A DNA stretch of 64,000 bases, from IMG/VR virus record IMGVR_UViG_3300043449_002710, positions 1-64,000 of that record. One strand, 5' to 3'. The stretch's first letter is position 1; each line of letters begins with the position of its first letter. The stretch is from a virus. The notes under the pieces are model-generated. The model worked only from the letters and a program-made list of their open reading frames with translations. It did not search any database and was not told the origin of the DNA. Made by a program: the position numbers and the translations under genes. Shown piece after piece: positions 40,986 through 49,890 of the stretch.

Positions 40986-43900
40986 TAAACTGTATCTAAA
41001 ACCGCTTGGAGGTTTGCCCTTTAGCTGCCAAGCCAAGAGCTGCCCCAAGAAGCAAGACTCTTATGATCTCAGACTCTTTCGAGATGCGAACCTGAACTTT
41101 GATACTTTCAAGCCTCAGGGCTGCATGGAATATAAAACTCATGTCGTCGGGGCATGGACCCAGGTTTTATCCCAAGACGAATGGGAGCAGGCCCCTCTGA
41201 TTGGCTGCATCTTGCCTTGCCCAGATGCTACCGGAGCACAAGGCTCAGCGGGGGGTTTCGGCGCTGGCAAAGACATTCTGATCGATGCTTTAGTGCGCGA
41301 GTTCAATCAGCCTGTTCGGATCGCTTTTTTCTTTCTCACGCGAGGCTATAGCTTCAGCAAAGCCACCCGAGGGGATATTGTTCAACAGCCTGTGAACAAG
41401 GCCGCTATCTCCAACTGCTACCCTTATCTTTTGAATGACTTGGAAAAGCTCAAGCCTACGAAGCTTTTGCTCTGTGGGCAGGAAGCATGTGAAACCTTTT
41501 TCAAAGGTTCCGTCGATGTGCCCACCTTGAGAAGAAAAAAGGGACTCTCGGTTCGGATTGGAAACAAGAGTTATCCCATTCAAGTCACCTACTCTCCGCA
41601 TTACGCCATCATGATGCCTGTTTACATCCAGTCGATCCGAGAGGATGCGGGCAAGCTTGCAGGCAAGGGCTATACTTTTCAAGGCGGCAGCGCACGAATC
41701 CTAAAGACCTTAGATGAAACCTTAGATTACTTGGATTTCTTATCCGAGCACGAAGGGTTCATCGCGTTTGACACCGAGACTGAAAACCTCAACCGCAAGG
41801 CCCCAAACAAATTGGGAACCTTGCAGTTTGCCACCGACGATCAGCTTGGGGTGGTTTTGCCCTATCAGCACAAAGAAACACCGTTTGGTCCAGATGAGCT
41901 GGTGCTGATCAAAAAAAGGCTCAGCCTTCTTTTTTCAAAAAAGATCAAAGCCGCAGGCTGGGTGATCCACAACGCCAAATTCGAACACACCGTGTGTAAG
42001 AACCACTTCGGAACGTTCGTGGATTCAGCTCCGGTCTTTGACACGCAAGCCATGGCGTTTCTTTTGGACGAGACTAGATCTGAAAGGAAGATGGACATCC
42101 CCAAGGGCACTCGCGGGATCTATTCTTTAAAAGCCCTCTCACGCGATTACTTAGGCTTCTCTGGCTACGACCAAGGAGTTCTCCAAGCGCGAGAAGAAGG
42201 CACCTTGATGGATCTCACCTTGGATAACTTGGCTGACTATGGGTGCTTTACAAAAGGAAATAAGGTCTTATTAGCTGGAGGTAGAGTCAAAGACATTTCC
42301 GAAGTTAAAGTTGGGGATTTAGTAGTCACACATAAAAATAGATTAAGAAAAGTGGTAAAAACTTGGGTGAAACCATACCAAGGAAAACTTTATAATCTCT
42401 ATTTTAAAAATGGGTTTAGTATTGAGGGGGTTACTCCAAACCACCCCATTTTAGTGCAAACAGAATCTGGGCAGAAATGGTCTCGTGTGGATGAATTAAA
42501 CTTAGGATGCTTGTGTTTTAAACAAGGGGACAACACACAAATTCCCCAAAAAGAGGCTTGGTTAGAAATTCTAAATACAGCTAAGAATATTTTAATTGAA
42601 GAAAATAAACAAAAAAGTGCCCGCGCCAGATCCCAATCCTGTAGCGCAGATCAAATAGATGCCCTAGCTTCACACTTTGAACATCCCGATTTTTGGTGGT
42701 TTTTGGGGCTATGTTTGGCAGAGGGTTCCGTAAGGCACAAGCTGCGGGGCGGCCTTAGGGTCGCCGCAGCTTTGAGCCTAGCTTTACATCAAAAAGAATT
42801 AGAAGAGGCTAAGAAAATAATAGGCGAAATTTTCCCAGGCATACATCTCTCTATAGTGGGAAGAAAAAATAACCTGGGAGTTGAAATCGTTATTTGCAAT
42901 AGGGCTTTAGCTATAGTTTTTGACGTTTTATTACAGACAATGAATAAAGTAGAAAAAAAAGCATCTACTATAGTACATCTTCATCCCAGTCTTTTTTATT
43001 CGTTATCCAAAGGCCAAGCTTGCGAGGTGTTGAGTGGATACTTTGACGGAGATGGTCACTTCAAAATAACGACCCAAGATGCTATCCAAGCTATTTCTAA
43101 CACTACAAGTATAAACCTATCAACTCAGTTACAATTATTACTTCAAAAGGTGGATTCGCACTACACTAAGAAAACTATTTTTCATGGAACCAAATACGGG
43201 AAATGCAAAGCCCAAAAAAATACCAGCTATTGGCTTACAATATTTGGGGGATCTTGTTTCTGGTGGAATTCTCGTTTTGATAAAATCAAAAAAAAGCCAA
43301 GCGCTTTACTCGCAAAAAAACATAGTCCTTATTTAGAACTCGACTACATTGAAACTTGCGAGGCTGATACCGAAGTTTATAATTGCGAAGTTGAAGAAGA
43401 TAACTCTTACGTCTGTAACGGGATTCGCGTACACAATTCCATGGATGCCTATGTGACTTTTGCCCTGTACGAAAGAATTCAAGAATTGGCCTCCGAGCAA
43501 GGCTACCTCAAGCAGCTTATGAAGCTCACGGAGCATTACTATAGTCCTGCTATTCGCTTGATTGCTCTTGTCGAGATGACGGGCTTTAAAACCGATCTCA
43601 AACAGCTCAGGCTATTGGCTAGCCGCAGAGGGCCCCTTGAAACCAAGATCATGGCTTTGGAAGAAAAGATGAAAGCCATGCCCGCTTTCCAAGAAGCCAA
43701 CTTAAAAGCAGTCAAAAGAAGGAACGCCAACCATACGATGGGCGCTCGCGGCAACGTCCCTTGGGTCTTTGACTTCGCCAAAGACGAGGACAAAAAGACC
43801 GTGTTCTTTAACGTGTTAGGCTTAGAGCCTGTGAGCTTTTCAGAAAAAACCGGGCAGCCTGCCATCGATGACGAGTTCTTCGAAGAGTACAGCGAGGAGA

Positions 43901-45039
43901 ACCCCGAGGTCGCGGCTTACGCGGAGTACACTGAAGCCAAAAAGATGCGCGACACATTTATCAGCAAAATGCTTGAGCGCGTCGATCCTGAGACGGGCGA
44001 CCCCGACTGCAAGCTGGATCAAAGAATTAGGTCCAATATCTGGTACGCAAGGCTTGTGACCGGGCGCTGGGCGATGACTGAGCCCAATATGCACGCCATC
44101 CCAAAAGCCGAGGAAGGCGGTTCTGAAACAGACTTCTTGGTCAGAAAATCCGTCAAAGACATCTTCACCGTCGATCCTGGCTATGCGCTGATGCAAGTGG
44201 ATTACAAGGTCAACGAAGTGAGGTGGGCTGGGATTTTATCTCAAGACAAGGCGTTGGCTAAGATCTTCAACGATGCCGATTTGCTGATGAAAGAAGCAAG
44301 ACTGTCTGAAGATCCCGCAAGATTGAAGGACGCTGCCTTCAAAGAAGACATCCATAGAAACACAGCGAGTGAAACTTTCGGAGTGCCTTTGAGTCAGGTC
44401 TCAAAAGCGCAGAGACAAGCGAGCAAAAGTATTACTTTCGGAATTATGTTCCAAAGCTCGGCTAACTCGATTGCGACTTCCCTTGGGATCGAGCTGCAGC
44501 AAGCCGAGGAGTACATCAAAAAGTTCTTCAATAAGATGTCGGGAGTGGACTCTTGGATCAAACGGATCAAGTTTTTTGCCGCTCAAAATGGGTATGTGGA
44601 AACTCCAACCGGAAGACGGCGCAGGTTTTGGTCTTACGAGCTGCCTGAATCCTATAGAAATAAAAGATCCCACACCGCTCGGAACGATCGGCAATCGGTG
44701 AATGCCCCAATTCAAGGCATCGCCAACGATGGCAGTATGCTGGGCGGGGCCTGCTCGCTGCATGACTACATTGAAGCGCACCAGAAGGACTGGAAGATTC
44801 AGAATCTGGTTCATGACTCTTGCTTGATTCAAATGCCGATTGAAGACGTAGCCGATGCGATTTTAGCCATGGAATCCATCTTTGTGGATCAGGCAATGAG
44901 AAGGCTTGAGAAGCTTGGGGTTCAATTCAACCTGCCTTTGGCTATTGATGTCGAAGTGGGCTTTAACTGGGGCAGCTTGAATAAGTGGTCAGGCACCCGA
45001 TCTCACGCCTTTGAGTTACAACAGTCTCTCCGCAAATAG
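40975..45039 (+). CDS. Family A DNA polymerase with UDG-like N-terminus and intein
   Basis: After the N-terminus (MPPNKLYLKPLGG; an in-frame TTG at 40945 is an alternative start) a uracil-DNA-glycosylase family 4-like domain is suggested by GGFGAGKDILIDAL and later LLLCGQEACETFF. A 3'-5' exonuclease follows: FDTETEN (Exo I), HNAKFEH (Exo II, Glu where Asp is usual), YG/SMDA (Exo III, split by an intein). The polymerase has motif A DYKVNEVRW, motif B KAQRQASKSITFGI and motif C VHDS (usually HDE). The mature protein would be about 956 residues after removal of the 398-residue intein. It replicates phage DNA. Leader mini-frames at 45063-45125 precede the next gene. Confidence 0.9.
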   Translation: MPPNKLYLKPLGGLPFSCQAKSCPKKQDSYDLRLFRDANLNFDTFKPQGCMEYKTHVVGAWTQVLSQDEWEQAPLIGCILPCPDATGAQGSAGGFGAGKDILIDALVREFNQPVRIAFFFLTRGYSFSKATRGDIVQQPVNKAAISNCYPYLLNDLEKLKPTKLLLCGQEACETFFKGSVDVPTLRRKKGLSVRIGNKSYPIQVTYSPHYAIMMPVYIQSIREDAGKLAGKGYTFQGGSARILKTLDETLDYLDFLSEHEGFIAFDTETENLNRKAPNKLGTLQFATDDQLGVVLPYQHKETPFGPDELVLIKKRLSLLFSKKIKAAGWVIHNAKFEHTVCKNHFGTFVDSAPVFDTQAMAFLLDETRSERKMDIPKGTRGIYSLKALSRDYLGFSGYDQGVLQAREEGTLMDLTLDNLADYGCFTKGNKVLLAGGRVKDISEVKVGDLVVTHKNRLRKVVKTWVKPYQGKLYNLYFKNGFSIEGVTPNHPILVQTESGQKWSRVDELNLGCLCFKQGDNTQIPQKEAWLEILNTAKNILIEENKQKSARARSQSCSADQIDALASHFEHPDFWWFLGLCLAEGSVRHKLRGGLRVAAALSLALHQKELEEAKKIIGEIFPGIHLSIVGRKNNLGVEIVICNRALAIVFDVLLQTMNKVEKKASTIVHLHPSLFYSLSKGQACEVLSGYFDGDGHFKITTQDAIQAISNTTSINLSTQLQLLLQKVDSHYTKKTIFHGTKYGKCKAQKNTSYWLTIFGGSCFWWNSRFDKIKKKPSALLAKKHSPYLELDYIETCEADTEVYNCEVEEDNSYVCNGIRVHNSMDAYVTFALYERIQELASEQGYLKQLMKLTEHYYSPAIRLIALVEMTGFKTDLKQLRLLASRRGPLETKIMALEEKMKAMPAFQEANLKAVKRRNANHTMGARGNVPWVFDFAKDEDKKTVFFNVLGLEPVSFSEKTGQPAIDDEFFEEYSEENPEVAAYAEYTEAKKMRDTFISKMLERVDPETGDPDCKLDQRIRSNIWYARLVTGRWAMTEPNMHAIPKAEEGGSETDFLVRKSVKDIFTVDPGYALMQVDYKVNEVRWAGILSQDKALAKIFNDADLLMKEARLSEDPARLKDAAFKEDIHRNTASETFGVPLSQVSKAQRQASKSITFGIMFQSSANSIATSLGIELQQAEEYIKKFFNKMSGVDSWIKRIKFFAAQNGYVETPTGRRRRFWSYELPESYRNKRSHTARNDRQSVNAPIQGIANDGSMLGGACSLHDYIEAHQKDWKIQNLVHDSCLIQMPIEDVADAILAMESIFVDQAMRRLEKLGVQFNLPLAIDVEVGFNWGSLNKWSGTRSHAFELQQSLRK
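42244..43437 (+). mobile_element. LAGLIDADG intein in the polymerase gene
   Basis: It begins with Cys (CFTKGNKVLLAGGR), contains block B GVTPNHPILV, two LAGLIDADG-type helices (FLGLCLAEGS and VLSGYFDGDGHF), and ends YNCEVEEDNSYVCNGIRVHN before Ser of the C-extein, so the splice junctions are Cys1 and His-Asn/Ser. Size is 398 residues. It splits the exonuclease III motif between Gly and Ser. It looks more A/T-rich than the flanking gene, which suggests recent arrival. Homing-endonuclease activity is likely but unproven. Confidence 0.92.
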
Positions 45040-45124
45040 TTGACCTGACTAAACTGTTAAACGTGGAACATTCGCCTCAGGTGAAAACACGCATTCTGCC
45101 GCTCGAATCAGTAAAAGCGGAGTA

Positions 45125-45676
45125 ATGCGCAAAACTAGGTTGATGGAAATTGCTGAGCGTTATGGGGATCACGGGGCTGGGGCTTTAAATCCAAGAACCA
45201 TCGACGCGGTGGTGTATCAGATCACCGAACTTGGAGAGCAGGCTTTTGGGCCCAAGTTCACCGAAGCCTTGGAAGAAGACATTTCACTAACTGAAGCAAG
45301 CTACCCTAAGAGCAAAGCTTTGGAGTTTCTCGCTTCAGCTTTTGTTCAAAAGTATGTCTCTCAGGCTTTGAATCGAAATCAGATCGAATTGGGCCAGAGG
45401 GTAGGGAATCTTCCGCCTCTGACTCGCGATACCTACGTCGATTACTTCATGGCGCTCACGACTTTGGAGCGGGCTACCTTCAGGACCCCCCTTCAGAACA
45501 CCGCAGTCAATGTCCAGGCTGTCTTGGCGGGCTACTCCACCGAGACGAGCTACCCTGTTTGTGAAGGAATTGTGAAGTTCTTCAAAGACACCAAAAACCA
45601 AGTGGGCCTTTACCTTCTGATCAAGGCGCTTTGCGAAAAGATCAAACGCGAGTCCAAACCTCATGACCACGAGTAA
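45125..45676 (+). CDS. Hypothetical helical protein, 183 aa
   Basis: Mostly helical, with segments such as ERYGDHGAGALNPRTIDAVV and LQNTAVNVQAVLAGYSTETS. It lies right after the polymerase and overlaps the heptose-kinase-like gene by 14 bases. An upstream 20-codon GTG frame ends in its start as TAATG. No family is recognised. Confidence 0.6.
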   Translation: MRKTRLMEIAERYGDHGAGALNPRTIDAVVYQITELGEQAFGPKFTEALEEDISLTEASYPKSKALEFLASAFVQKYVSQALNRNQIELGQRVGNLPPLTRDTYVDYFMALTTLERATFRTPLQNTAVNVQAVLAGYSTETSYPVCEGIVKFFKDTKNQVGLYLLIKALCEKIKRESKPHDHE

Positions 45677-46622
45677 GCTCAAAAACTTTGTCAAAAAGTT
45701 CAAAAACAAGAAGGTCTTGGTGCTCGGAGATATCGGGGTAGATCGGTATCTCCTGGGCAAGGTGGAGAGAATCTCACCTGAAGCCCCAGTGCCTGTATTT
45801 GAGCCCACGGGCTTCGAAGACAGGCTTGGGCTAGCCTCCAACGTGGCCAACAACATCAGAGCCTTTGGCGGGCATCCTGTGCTGTTATCGATCATCGGGG
45901 CCGATGCTATGGGGGAAAGAGTCAAAGTCCTTTTGGATCAAGCTCGGATTGAACATCACCTTCTGATGGATGCGGATCGGAAGACGACTTTGAAGACGCG
46001 CTTTGTCGTAGATAAGCATTTCTTACTTCGGATGGACGAAGAAAGCACGGAAGCCGTCCCAGGCCGGTTGGTCGGAGAAGTGATTGAGTTTTTAGATCAA
46101 AGGCTCTCTGACTTTGATGCGGTGATCTTTGAGGACTACGGTAAAGGTTTCTTAAGTTACGCCGTGGTGGAGATGACCTTAAGAAAAGCTAAGGACAAGC
46201 TCACGATCTTAGATCCAACATCTAAGACGAACATGCACCCGTATGCCGGGCTCAAGTACATGACGCCTAATTGCAAAGAGGCGGTGGCACTCACCGGGTT
46301 TTTAAGTTCCGACCCGATCTTGCTTGCGATGGAGCTTTTGAGAAAGTTCTCGTTGGAGGGATCGGTTCTGACCTTAGGCGGCAATGGGATCATGGTCTGT
46401 GAAAAGAATAGTAAGATATCCCACCACATTGAGGCGCAAGAAAAGCAGGTCTTTGACGTATGCGGAGCTGGCGACACGGTGGTTGCGGCGATGACTTTGG
46501 CTTTGTGCGCTGGAGCTAGTTTGATCGAAGCGTGCGAGATCGCCAACGTAGCAGCAGGAATTCAGGTCAGTAAATTTGGGACCGCCACGGTATCTACCGA
46601 CGAGCTATTACGCGAGCTGTAA
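45663..46622 (+). CDS. Heptose 7-phosphate kinase-like PfkB protein (HldE N-domain)
   Basis: The PfkB/ribokinase fold is clear: GDIGVDRYLLGKVERISPEA at 22-41 is the signature start of RfaE/HldE domain I, NVANNIRAFGG at 60-70, DYGKG 158-162, DPTSK near 185, and catalytic GAGD at 268-271 (Asp271). HldE kinases phosphorylate D-glycero-D-manno-heptose 7-phosphate on the path to ADP-heptose for LPS. The nucleotidyltransferase half of HldE is absent. No isomerase or epimerase gene is in the window. With the GT9 gene it suggests a phage-encoded heptose or similar sugar route. Confidence 0.88.
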   Translation: MTTSKLKNFVKKFKNKKVLVLGDIGVDRYLLGKVERISPEAPVPVFEPTGFEDRLGLASNVANNIRAFGGHPVLLSIIGADAMGERVKVLLDQARIEHHLLMDADRKTTLKTRFVVDKHFLLRMDEESTEAVPGRLVGEVIEFLDQRLSDFDAVIFEDYGKGFLSYAVVEMTLRKAKDKLTILDPTSKTNMHPYAGLKYMTPNCKEAVALTGFLSSDPILLAMELLRKFSLEGSVLTLGGNGIMVCEKNSKISHHIEAQEKQVFDVCGAGDTVVAAMTLALCAGASLIEACEIANVAAGIQVSKFGTATVSTDELLREL

Positions 46623-46629
46623 TATTACA

Positions 46630-47037
46630 TTACATCAAGCTTTTAGCCTGCTCGGTTTTTAAGAACTCCAGAAGCTTTTCGAGGGAACCTTCAAAAAGAA
46701 GGTCGTCTGTCATCATTCCTTCGGAGTCTAAGGCGTAGGCTTCAAACCTGTCGGGCCAAACGTAAACAAGCAGCCTGCCTTTAGTGGCAGAAGCCGTCTC
46801 GTCGTTGGCCCAAGAAGTATCGGTGAACCCTAAATCGACCAGCTCTTGTGGGAACAAGATATGCGAGTGTTCCTTGAAAGGCACTCCCTTAGAAGCCTGA
46901 ACGCCCTTGCACCAATTGGAGTGCATGTCACTCCCAGTGGAGGTTGCCCCACAGTCGCATTGTCCCTTTGGGACAGACTTATTGATGTAACTCAGCACCT
47001 GAGAGAGCTTTGGGAATTTCTTTGAGTTTAATTTCAC
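46630..47037 (-). CDS. Cys-containing tagged protein, 135 aa
   Basis: The start is a GTG at 47037, overlapping a remnant gene's stop. The N-terminus KKFPKLSQVLSYINK carries the tag motif, followed by CDCGATSTGSDMHSNWC, a probable metal site. The rest has no known motif. It is convergent with the kinase-like gene. Confidence 0.6.
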   Translation of the reverse strand: MKLNSKKFPKLSQVLSYINKSVPKGQCDCGATSTGSDMHSNWCKGVQASKGVPFKEHSHILFPQELVDLGFTDTSWANDETASATKGRLLVYVWPDRFEAYALDSEGMMTDDLLFEGSLEKLLEFLKTEQAKSLM

Positions 47038-47183
47038 AGCTTAATCTCCCCGGCAACGTTACAGACTTTTCTCACATCTTCTTCTGTGAACTGCTTGCGG
47101 TTATGGGAGCAATAAAAGTTTTCACCCACTTCTTTGGGTGCGCCTTCAAGCGAAGTAAGTCGATTGGAAGAACAAAAACTGGG
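47034..47183 (-). pseudogene. Leucine-rich-repeat gene remnant, 3' end
   Basis: An open frame without a start, directly preceded by two TAG codons, encodes SSNRLTSLEGAPKEVGENFY, then CSHNRKQFTEEDVRKVC, matching the LTSLEGAP-type repeats and C-terminal tail of phage leucine-rich-repeat proteins. Its 5' part is missing where the TnpB element begins, so the element or a linked rearrangement appears to have cut it off. Its stop overlaps the next gene. Confidence 0.7.
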
Positions 47184-47198
47184 CTACTAGATTGTGCT

Positions 47199-48248
47199 TT
47201 AGGCGACATTCTGTAATCCTCTCAGGGGTTTTATCGCCTTCTTACGAAGGCTCTCCTGACCCTTCCGAGCTATATTGATGCTGGCGTTATAGTCAGCATT
47301 CAATTCCTTTTTACAGGACGAGCACTTAAAGGTGCTCTGATTCACTCGACTTTGCTTGTCTGTAACACCACAGCGAGAACAAGTAATTGAGGTATATGCG
47401 GGGTTAACCCAGATAGTATACACTCCAAACTCACTGGCTCTTTCTGAGGCTCGATTTGCAAAGTAAGACCTAGCCCAACGATCTAGCCTAAGGTTGGATA
47501 GGACTTTCGGGTGCTCAACTACTAGATTCCATCCCCTGAGCTTACAACGTGTAAGAACTCTGGTGACTTCAGTATCTAGCTGTTGCTTTAATTTTGTTTT
47601 AAATGGTTTTTTCAGATGTTTCTGGCGACTGCGTTCTCTTTGTGAGTCACGCTCCGCTTGCATAATCTTTTTCAGGGATTTTCCGAGGTATTTATCGGAT
47701 CTTGTAACTCCGTGAGCTATTCCTACATCAATACCTATGAAGTGAGGCTTGGGGGTTGGGATCTCTATTTCTTTAGAAACAAATACCCTCACCTGCCATG
47801 TCCCGTTCTTGGCTTGAACCACTTCGCAGTGCTTTGAAAGCTCAAACCCTTCTCGGAGTCTTTCATTGAGTTTTCGATGAGAACGAGCTGGGATCAGGAT
47901 ACGGTTTTTCCACTGAGAAGTGACCGTGACCCAGTAATCAAAAGTCGTATGTTTGGATTCTGAAATTGAAGCCGGACAACTATTGAATTTAATCTCAGGA
48001 CAGTTGGATTTTTCTCCGGTTGCCCTAATTCCTTTCACAATCCCCATAGCCTGTTTCTGAGCTTTGTTGGCTAATGCTCCCATGCCTTGAGTCGAGAAGA
48101 ATTTGATAGAGGGTTTGAAATAAAGCTGGGTAGTAAAGTGCTGGAGAAAAAGTCTGTACCTAGACGCTGAATACCTCAAATCTTCCAACTTTTGAAAGTT
48201 GGGATCAATACTGAGGTGATAAGCTCGGGTAATGACTTTCGTTTTCAT
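47199..48248 (-). mobile_element. tnpB: Solo IS605-family TnpB (RNA-guided nuclease)
   Basis: The 349-residue TnpB is intact by motif: RuvC Asp at GIDVG (D174), Glu in VVEHP (E245), zinc ribbon CSRC/CSSC (290-312), and final Asp in NADYNAS (D319). TnpB is an RNA-guided endonuclease; its guide RNA overlaps the 3' end of the gene and the right end of the element. No tnpA is present, so it is mobilised in trans or immobile. The right boundary lies within about 15 bases of the leucine-rich-repeat remnant. The 250 bases upstream hold no gene and probably include the element's left end. Confidence 0.9.
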
Positions 48249-48404
48249 TTTTCAGGTATTCTAGCACACAATCTTTTTCAACGATCAATTTCAAAAACTC
48301 AGAACAGTTCGGTTGAACGCAAATCAACTTCTAGAAGAAATGGTTCAAAAATTTCTTCCGGGTTTTTTGAGGTAAAAAAGAATATCAATTCTATCAAATT
48401 TTAC

Positions 48405-48433
48405 TTGCTAATACTAGACTATTGTGGTATGGT
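48405..48433 (+). promoter_or_regulatory. Weak sigma70-like promoter candidate
   Basis: TTGCTA (48405-48410) and TATGGT (48428-48433) are 17 bases apart, with a second possible box TATTAT just after. It would give a leader of about 60 bases before the gene at 48500, which ends in a strong terminator. Confidence 0.3.
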
Positions 48434-48499
48434 ATTATAAAGCAGGGCGAAGTCAGCGGAAACTAAACTTTAACCGATTGAAAAAGCGAAGGGACCGGA

Positions 48500-48784
48500 A
48501 TGGCTGATATTAATTTTACCAAGTTTGTTAAACTGGCCAAGTTGGAAGGTAAGAAGTTTTTGATCGTGGAGATCCAAGAGGGTGGGGAATCCAAGGTTTA
48601 TACTACCGAAAGCGTTTCCAAATTTGCCATTATGATGGGCTCTGCTTTGGCTGGATTGTCCAATGCAGTTTACTTATCCTCATCAGCGATTAAAAAATAT
48701 AGCCCCTCCGATATTCTTAATGCCATGCTCTTTACCGCAGTTCCTTTGGCTGAAAAGGAATTGAAAAACAAAGACGCAGCGTAA
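48500..48784 (+). CDS. Hypothetical protein, 94 aa
   Basis: ATG preceded by GAAGGGA. The product MADINFTKFVKLAKLEGKKF ... has a beta-rich start, a central helix (VSKFAIMMGSALAGLSNAVY) and a SPSDILNAMLFTAVPLAEKE segment. It is a single gene bounded by a promoter candidate and a terminator, so it is probably expressed on its own. No family is recognised. Confidence 0.65.
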   Translation: MADINFTKFVKLAKLEGKKFLIVEIQEGGESKVYTTESVSKFAIMMGSALAGLSNAVYLSSSAIKKYSPSDILNAMLFTAVPLAEKELKNKDAA

Positions 48785-48796
48785 CTTCTAATCGAG

Positions 48797-48829
48797 GCCC
48801 CGGGAGTTTTCTCCCGGGGCTTATTTTTT
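48797..48829 (+). terminator. Strong intrinsic terminator
   Basis: GCCCCGGGAG and CTCCCGGGGC form a perfect 10-bp stem with a TTTT loop, followed by TTATTTTTT. It closes the single-gene unit at 48500. Confidence 0.95.
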
Positions 48830-48860
48830 AGGTTATTGTTACTAAATGAGGAAACCTATT

Positions 48861-49334
48861 ATGAAACTAAAAAAATATCCAACAGTTACTAAAATTTTAG
48901 CTTCAAAGGGGGGCGCTAGAAAAATTTTGGTAATGGATTTTCTTCGAGACCACGCTAAGCATTTTGGGTTTTTACCCATGGAAGTTGAAATCGATGGGGA
49001 AATATTATCTTGGGATGATTGGCAGGCTTTATTAACGGAGCAAGACCACCAGGAATTGGATCAAATCGAAGCCGCTGCTAAAAATAAAAGAATAGACTGG
49101 TCAAATAAATTAAGCGGAGAAAAGAAAAAAGGTTATATTGATTTACACGACGAAAAGGGAACACCGATTTATAAGTCATCCGTTCCCATTGGTGGACATA
49201 AAAAAGAAATGCACGAAGCTGGACAGAAGTGGTTTAAAAAACTGTCTAAAAAAGAGCAACAAGAATATATTGAATTACACCCACATTCAAGATATAGAAC
49301 ACAAGCCTCCACTTCCGGTTTCCCAAACGACTAG
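48861..49334 (+). CDS. Tagged basic protein, 157 aa
   Basis: The ATG at 48861 has AGGA eight bases upstream; a closer upstream ATG overlaps that site. The N-terminus MKLKKYPTVTKILASKGGAR carries the recurrent tag. The body is Lys-rich with possible repeats of a helix-DLHDEKG...SSVP motif. No enzyme is recognised. Confidence 0.6.
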   Translation: MKLKKYPTVTKILASKGGARKILVMDFLRDHAKHFGFLPMEVEIDGEILSWDDWQALLTEQDHQELDQIEAAAKNKRIDWSNKLSGEKKKGYIDLHDEKGTPIYKSSVPIGGHKKEMHEAGQKWFKKLSKKEQQEYIELHPHSRYRTQASTSGFPND

Positions 49335-49338
49335 CAGA

Positions 49339-49791
49339 TTAATATTGCCCCAAGAACCGAGAGATTTCTTTTTTCAGAGTTTCCTCAATCGCAGGGATCG
49401 GAACTTGAATCGTGAGTTGGATCGTGAACTCAATCGACGCATCGGTTAAACCAGCTAAGCTTGCGGGCTCTTCGTAATCAATAGAGACATCCACTTTCAC
49501 TGAAGAAAACCCTTGGGAAAACTTTTCACCCAGGGACTCACTCAGCTCTTTTTTGATCTTCTTTTCTTCCGCGTATTTAAAGCTATCAATCGCTAGGATC
49601 TGATCTTCCTCGCTCAAATCCGAGATGTCTTGGTCAAATGCCTTGCTCAAATTCACGTGGCTTTTTTTGTAAGTGACATCGAGAACAATGCTCTCGTCGT
49701 CTTCGTGAAGCCTTAAAGACGGGCTAAAAAAAGTATCGAGATCTTTTTCTGGGAAAGCAGAAAGGATGGTTTCACTTAGCGGATAGCGCAT
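49339..49791 (-). CDS. Hypothetical beta-rich protein, 150 aa
   Basis: Alternating strands in the C-terminal half (VKVDVSIDYEEPASLAGLTD, IEFTIQLTIQVPIPAI) suggest a beta-sandwich. It is convergent with the tagged gene and is followed on the plus strand by a remnant and an orphan terminator. Function unknown. Confidence 0.6.
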   Translation of the reverse strand: MRYPLSETILSAFPEKDLDTFFSPSLRLHEDDESIVLDVTYKKSHVNLSKAFDQDISDLSEEDQILAIDSFKYAEEKKIKKELSESLGEKFSQGFSSVKVDVSIDYEEPASLAGLTDASIEFTIQLTIQVPIPAIEETLKKEISRFLGQY

Positions 49792-49793
49792 AA

Positions 49794-49883
49794 GTTAATA
49801 ATAACCAAGCTCACAACGACATCTATCCGACTCTCGCGGATATGCTGCGTTGGAAATTGGGTCTTCCTAACCGCAGAAAGTAA
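49794..49883 (+). pseudogene. Possible gene remnant before an orphan terminator
   Basis: An open frame with no usable start encodes HNDIYPTLADMLRWKLGLPN, then RRK, and stops at 49881. The TL.DMLRW segment resembles the C-terminal end of MBL-fold hydrolases, from memory. A strong plus-strand terminator follows at once, with no gene before it, as if a gene's 5' part was replaced by the opposing gene. Confidence 0.3.
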
Positions 49884-49890
49884 TCTGTTT

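Noticed and set aside
45063-45125. 20-codon GTG frame ending in the start of the gene at 45125
   Set aside because: No ribosome-binding site and too short to support as a gene; mentioned only as a possible leader.
48192-48440. Plus-strand 82-codon open frame upstream of 48500
   Set aside because: Lies in the left end of the TnpB element, no ribosome-binding site, and composition is Ser/Asn/Lys-rich non-coding.
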